From Croceibacterium_A sp044506565 (GTDB taxonomy: Bacteria > Pseudomonadota > Alphaproteobacteria > Sphingomonadales > Sphingomonadaceae): 9,861 nt of DNA. The notes under the pieces were generated by a model. The model ran no database searches, had not been told where the DNA came from, and was given only the letters and a program-made list of their open reading frames with translations. Position 1 is the stretch's first letter, and the number at the start of each line of letters is the position of its first letter. The position numbers and the translations under genes were made by a program. The stretch spans positions 1 to 9,861 of the forward strand of contig JBIQKN010000088.1 of the NCBI GenBank assembly GCA_044506565.1, written 5' to 3'. Shown here piece after piece: positions 6,862 through 9,861 of the stretch.

Positions 6862-7411
6862 GCTTGCCGCCGCCGTGCTCGCCGCGGGGCGGGGGAGGCG
6901 CTTCGGCGGAGGGAAGCTCGAGGCCGAATGCGCCGGCAAGCCGCTGGGGCGGTGGGTGATCGAAGCGGTCGAGGCGACGGGGCTGGGGCCGGGCACGATC
7001 GTTACCGGGCCGGAGGGCGCGAACTTCGCCGCCGGCTGGACCGTGCTGGTCAATCCGCGCCCGGACGATGGCCTCGGCTCCTCGCTGGCCATCGCCGCCA
7101 AGGCCGCGCTCGACGGCGAAGCAGAGGCGCTGCTCGTCCTTCTCGCCGACATGCCGCTGGTCGGTGCCGGCTACTTGCGCGACCTCGCCGCCACTCCGGC
7201 CCCCGCCGCAACGCGCCAGGGCGACGGGCGCCCCGGCGTCCCGGCGCTGCTGGACCGCTCGCTGCTCAACCTCGCCGCGCGTCTCACCGGCGACCGCGGC
7301 GCCGGGCCGCTGCTGCAGGGCGCGAGGCTGCTTGATGCGCCCGCCGGAATGCTGCGCGACGTCGACACGCCGGAGGACCTGGCGGAGGTAGAACGGGCTC
7401 TCGCTCGATAG
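6854..7411 (+). CDS. mocA: MobA/MocA-type molybdenum cofactor nucleotidyltransferase
   Basis: The 185-residue protein is a single NTP_transf_3 (MobA-like) domain. LAAGRGRRFGGGK (9-21) is the nucleotide-binding loop, LADMP (97-101) supplies the Mg-binding Asp99, GRPGVPALL (125-133) matches the family's substrate loop, and DVDTPEDL (169-176) is the conserved C-terminal motif. MocA joins CMP to molybdopterin to make molybdopterin cytosine dinucleotide; MobA makes the GMP form. The MocA reading is favoured by the short length and by its place after an xdhC-like gene near an IorAB-like enzyme, a class that uses the cytosine form. Sequence alone does not exclude GTP use. It overlaps the xdhC-like gene by 8 bp (ATGGCTGA) and ends the plus-strand run, followed by a palindromic hairpin. 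Confidence 0.85.
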   Translation: MAELAAAVLAAGRGRRFGGGKLEAECAGKPLGRWVIEAVEATGLGPGTIVTGPEGANFAAGWTVLVNPRPDDGLGSSLAIAAKAALDGEAEALLVLLADMPLVGAGYLRDLAATPAPAATRQGDGRPGVPALLDRSLLNLAARLTGDRGAGPLLQGARLLDAPAGMLRDVDTPEDLAEVERALAR

Positions 7412-7435
7412 CCCTCTCCCCTTCAGGGGAGAGGG
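7412..7435. repeat. Palindromic hairpin in the convergent mocA / NTF2-like gap
   Basis: CCCTCTCCCC (7412-7421) and GGGGAGAGGG (7426-7435) pair perfectly around TTCA, starting one base after the mocA stop. It is followed by TTGGGAGAGGGG (7436-7447), and a degenerate reverse-complement of that flank (CCCCCTCTCAACTCCC, about 7470-7485) reaches the opposite gene's stop. The layout resembles the element inside pccA: hairpin, then YTGGGRGWGGG. It may stop transcription from both sides as a stem-loop, but there is no U-tract, so it is called a repeat rather than a terminator. Confidence 0.7.
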
Positions 7436-7476
7436 TTGGGAGAGGGGATTGGCAGGAGGTTCCTTCTGGCCCCCTC

Positions 7477-8295
7477 TCAACTCCCTGCCCGCATGGTCAC
7501 CGGCTCGCCCGCTCGCCGCACGGCGATCCGCTCGATCAGGCCGTCGCGCAGGGTGTAGGTCACGATCACCCGCACCTCGATGTAGTCGCCCTTGTTCAGC
7601 GGGCCGACCACGAAATCCGGCGCATCCTCGATCGCGGTGAAGCGGCTGGTCGTGTCGCTGACGATCTCGCGCTCGCTCGCCTCGATACCGTGCACGGTGA
7701 GGCTCTCGCGCACCCGCTTGAACATTGCGGAGTAGAAATCGGCGATCGCCTGCTTGCCCTTCATCGGCGGCACCGAGCCGAGCAGCAGCTCGACGTCGTC
7801 GGTGTAGAACCGCGTGTAACGCTCGGGATCTCCGTTCGAGAACGCCGCGGTGTAGGCCTGGTAGGCGGCGAGCTGGCTCGGGTGCGGCCCGAGCGGCGGG
7901 AGCTTGCTGACGCCTTTCTCGGCCGGCCAGGTCATCGTCCTAAGGCGCCACACCTGTCCTTGGTCGTTGAGGATGTAGTGGGCGAGAAACTTCACGGTGA
8001 TCGAATCGCCGGGGAACAGGTGCCGGAACGGGAAGTCCGGCCGCTCCCTGGTCGCATGGAAGTCCATGTCTATCTCGGCGAACAGGTCGCGGCCCTGCTG
8101 CACGTAGGCGACGATCCGCGGGCACTCGCGCACCCCGTCGTGCGCCCAGGCGAGGAACCGCCGCATTCCGTCGCGGCCCTCGAAGGTGCCGCTGCCGCTT
8201 TCCATGGCGCAGTCCTCGGCGAACCAGCGCTCGACCAGCGTCTCGTCGTCCCCGGTCAGGAAATCCGCGATGTAGGCTTCGTAGTCGAACGTCAT
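7477..8295 (-). CDS. Tandem NTF2/SnoaL-like domain protein
   Basis: The 272-residue protein seems to hold two NTF2/SnoaL-like (cone-shaped alpha+beta) domains: residues 1-127 (DYEAYIADFLTGDDETLVER, then FEGRDGMRRFLAW and FAEIDMDFHATRERP) and 138-265 (QAYTAAFSNGDPERYTRFYT, then MKGKQAIADFYSAMF, YIEVRVIVTYTLRDGLIERI). The second half has the typical SnoaL order of helices followed by long curved strands. There is no signal peptide, so it is probably cytoplasmic. Such folds serve as isomerases, dehydratases, hydrolases or binding proteins, and no catalytic signature is clear enough to choose. The ATG overlaps the pccA stop by four bases (ATGA), with GGAG five bases before the start inside pccA, so it is translationally coupled to the carboxylase. 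Its TGA stop falls in a stretch resembling the adjacent repeat, which may have set the C-terminus. Function unassigned. Confidence 0.85.
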   Translation of the reverse strand: MTFDYEAYIADFLTGDDETLVERWFAEDCAMESGSGTFEGRDGMRRFLAWAHDGVRECPRIVAYVQQGRDLFAEIDMDFHATRERPDFPFRHLFPGDSITVKFLAHYILNDQGQVWRLRTMTWPAEKGVSKLPPLGPHPSQLAAYQAYTAAFSNGDPERYTRFYTDDVELLLGSVPPMKGKQAIADFYSAMFKRVRESLTVHGIEASEREIVSDTTSRFTAIEDAPDFVVGPLNKGDYIEVRVIVTYTLRDGLIERIAVRRAGEPVTMRAGS

Positions 8296-9861
8296 TCGAG
8301 CTCCAGGATTACCGCATCGGCGGCCAGCGTCTGCCCGGTCTCGGCACTGATCGCCTTGACCCTGCCCGCCTTCGGTGCGCGCAGGATGTTCTCCATCTTC
8401 ATCGCCTCGACCGTCGCCAGCGGCTGGCCGGGCTCGACGGTATCACCGGCGGCGACGTGCAGCGCGACGAGCAGGCCGGGCATCGGGCTCAGCAGTAGCC
8501 GCGAGAGGTCGGGCGGCGGCTTCTCGATCATCCGCGCGGCGAGCGGCGCGAGGCGGGCGGGCAGGGCACGGGCGCGGTGCCGGCGGCCGCGGGTGGTGAT
8601 CAGCCAGTCGAGCCCCTGCCGCTCGATCCTGAGCCCGAGCGTTTCGCCGTTGCCCGTCGCGGTGGCGGTGCGCATCCCGGGCTGCCAGTCGCAGGTGCCC
8701 TCGACCCGGTGCTGATCGACCATCGCGTGGCCTTCGCCGAGCGTCACCGCGTAGTCGTGCCCGTCGAGGCGCACGGTCCACTCGCACGGCATAGGCGGCG
8801 GACCGTCGAGCTGGCCCGAGGTCCGGCGTGCCCGGCCCATGCGAGTGAAGGCGAGGCCCGCGGCGACCGCCGCGATCGTTCGCAGGCGTGCCGGTTCCGC
8901 CGGCGCGCCCTCGAACCCGTCCGGATATTCCTCGGCGATGAACCCGGTGGTCAGCTCACCCGCGCGGAACCGCGGATGCTGCATCAGCGCCGAGAGGAAA
9001 TCGACGTTGTGCCCCGGCCCCGCGATCTCGAACCGGTCGAGCGCCTCGACCTGCAGGTCAGCCGCCCGCTCGCGTGTCGGAGCCCAGGTGATCAGCTTGG
9101 CGATCATCGGGTCGTAGAACCGCGATACTTCTCCGCCTTCGGCGACGCCGTCGTCGACGCGGATGTACTCCCCTCCCGCTTGCGGGAGGGGCTGGGGGTG
9201 GGCCAGTTCGACAGGCGCGGCGCTATCGGTCGTGCCCACCCCCGACCCCTCCCGCAAGCGGGAGGGGGGTCTGTACCTGACCAGCCGCCCGGTGCTCGGC
9301 AGGAAATGCCGATAGGGATCCTCGGCATAGACCCGCGTCTCGATCGCCCAGCCGTCGAGCCGCACGTCTTCCTGTGCGAACGCCAGCTTTTCTCCGGCCG
9401 CCACGCGGATCATCTGCTCGACGAGGTCGATGCCGGTGACCGCCTCGGTCACCGGATGCTCGACCTGCAGCCGGGTGTTCATCTCGAGGAAGTAGAAGCT
9501 CTCGCCGCTCGGATCCGCGCCCGAGACGATCAGTTCGACCGTCCCCGCCGAATGGTATCCAACCGCTCGCGCCAGCGCGACCGCCTGCTCGCCCATCCGC
9601 GCGCGCATCGCCGGTGTGACGAACGGCGAGGGCGCTTCCTCGACCACCTTCTGGTGCCGCCGCTGGATCGAGCATTCGCGCTCGCCGAGATGGATCAGAC
9701 TGCCGTGCTTGTCGCCGAGCACCTGGATCTCGATGTGCCGCGGGCTCTCGACGAACTTCTCGATCAGCACCCGGTCGTCGCCGAAGCTGGCCGAGGCTTC
9801 GCGGCGGACGGCATCGAACCCCTCGCGCACGTCGGCCTCGGACCACGCCAGCCGCATCCCC
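8292..9861 (-). CDS. pccA: Propionyl-CoA carboxylase alpha subunit (biotin carboxylase + biotin carrier), 5' truncated
   Basis: The gene enters from the window end; 522 codons are visible and roughly 160 N-terminal residues are missing. Counting the Met at 9857 as 1, the ATP-grasp part of biotin carboxylase shows EKFVESPRHIEIQVLGDKHG (33-52), GERECSIQRRHQK (58-70) and EMNTRLQVEHPVTE (125-138, active-site Arg/Glu residues). The biotin carboxylase C-terminal domain follows (ETRVYAEDPYRHFLPSTGRL; FYDPMIAKLITW). FIAEEYPDGFEG and the C-terminal SPMPG...VEAMKMENILRA favour PccA over acetyl- or methylcrotonyl-CoA carboxylases. The biotinylated Lys is encoded at 8399-8397, 34 residues from the C-terminus as expected. 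With a beta subunit (not seen here) it carboxylates propionyl-CoA to methylmalonyl-CoA. About 33 extra residues (near 198-230) come from an in-frame palindromic repeat. The frame stays open and catalytic motifs look intact. The NTF2-like gene overlaps its 3' end. Confidence 0.9.
   Translation of the reverse strand, partial: GMRLAWSEADVREGFDAVRREASASFGDDRVLIEKFVESPRHIEIQVLGDKHGSLIHLGERECSIQRRHQKVVEEAPSPFVTPAMRARMGEQAVALARAVGYHSAGTVELIVSGADPSGESFYFLEMNTRLQVEHPVTEAVTGIDLVEQMIRVAAGEKLAFAQEDVRLDGWAIETRVYAEDPYRHFLPSTGRLVRYRPPSRLREGSGVGTTDSAAPVELAHPQPLPQAGGEYIRVDDGVAEGGEVSRFYDPMIAKLITWAPTRERAADLQVEALDRFEIAGPGHNVDFLSALMQHPRFRAGELTTGFIAEEYPDGFEGAPAEPARLRTIAAVAAGLAFTRMGRARRTSGQLDGPPPMPCEWTVRLDGHDYAVTLGEGHAMVDQHRVEGTCDWQPGMRTATATGNGETLGLRIERQGLDWLITTRGRRHRARALPARLAPLAARMIEKPPPDLSRLLLSPMPGLLVALHVAAGDTVEPGQPLATVEAMKMENILRAPKAGRVKAISAETGQTLAADAVILELE
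9170..9267. repeat. Double-hairpin palindromic element inserted in frame within pccA
   Basis: Two hairpins face each other: CCCCTCCCGC, TT, GCGGGAGGGG (9170-9191) and CCCCTCCCGC, AA, GCGGGAGGGG (9246-9267). They are exact reverse complements over 22 nt, so the element is itself a large inverted repeat. The similarity continues inward: GGGGGTGGGC (9194-9203) pairs with GCCCACCCCC (9234-9243). About 30 bp of unrelated sequence fills the middle. On the coding (minus) strand it reads through without a stop, from SRLREGSGVG to LPQAGGEY, between the conserved RLVRYRPP and IRVDDGV segments of the carboxylase. The hairpin core matches those at 4172-4193 and 7412-7435. Confidence 0.85.

Noticed and set aside
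7412..7435. Rho-independent terminator
   Set aside because: The stem is strong, but no U-tract follows on either strand, and the sequence belongs to a repeat family that is also found inside a coding region.
7690..8715. A 341-codon plus-strand frame opposite the NTF2-like gene and the pccA 3' end
   Set aside because: It spans the boundary of two well-supported minus-strand genes and shows no recognisable domain.
9170..9267. pccA as a pseudogene broken by the repeat
   Set aside because: The frame continues across the repeat and conserved residues on both sides, including the biotin site, are intact.

Overview
The window looks like chromosomal DNA from a high-GC alphaproteobacterium, most likely a sphingomonad (Sphingomonadales). 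This is inferred from the strong G/C third-position bias, the style of the proteins (Tat-exported IorB-type hydroxylase, tannase-family esterase, propionyl-CoA carboxylase) and scattered C/T-rich versus G/A-rich palindromes. No rRNA, tRNA or phylogenetic marker is present, so the assignment is tentative.

Layout: (1) 1-210 (+) is the 3' end of a secreted RTX/serralysin-type protein. (2) 235-759 (-) is a MarR-family regulator, convergent with (1) and divergent from (3). (3) 760-992 is an intergenic control region with two small dyads. (4) 993-3660 (+) encodes a two-subunit molybdenum hydroxylase: a [2Fe-2S] subunit overlapping a Tat-exported molybdopterin-binding subunit, IorA/IorB type. (5) 3721-4110 (+) is a small secreted protein of unknown function. 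(6) 4111-4426 carries no gene but holds a compound palindromic repeat of about 190 bp. (7) 4427-7411 (+) is a tightly overlapped run: exported tannase/feruloyl-esterase-family hydrolase, XdhC-type factor, MobA/MocA-type nucleotidyltransferase. (8) 7412-7476 is a convergent gap with another palindrome. (9) 9861-7477 (-) is the propionyl-CoA carboxylase alpha subunit (5' end outside the window) overlapping a tandem NTF2/SnoaL-like protein.

Functional reading: the IorAB-like enzyme should need molybdopterin cytosine dinucleotide. The MocA-like protein would make that cofactor and the XdhC-like protein would help mature and insert it. The esterase shares the operon with these two factors, and both esterase and hydroxylase are predicted to be exported. 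This suggests, without proving, one periplasmic pathway that cleaves an aromatic or phenolic ester and then oxidises a product, perhaps controlled by the divergent MarR protein. The pccA/NTF2 pair on the other strand is a separate unit for propionyl-CoA (or related acyl-CoA) carboxylation.

The most unusual observation is a ~98 bp double-hairpin palindromic element inside the pccA reading frame. It is in frame and adds about 33 residues to the biotin carboxylase domain. Its core resembles the palindromes in two of the intergenic gaps, so the window seems to hold three loci of one dispersed repeat family, one of them domesticated as coding sequence.
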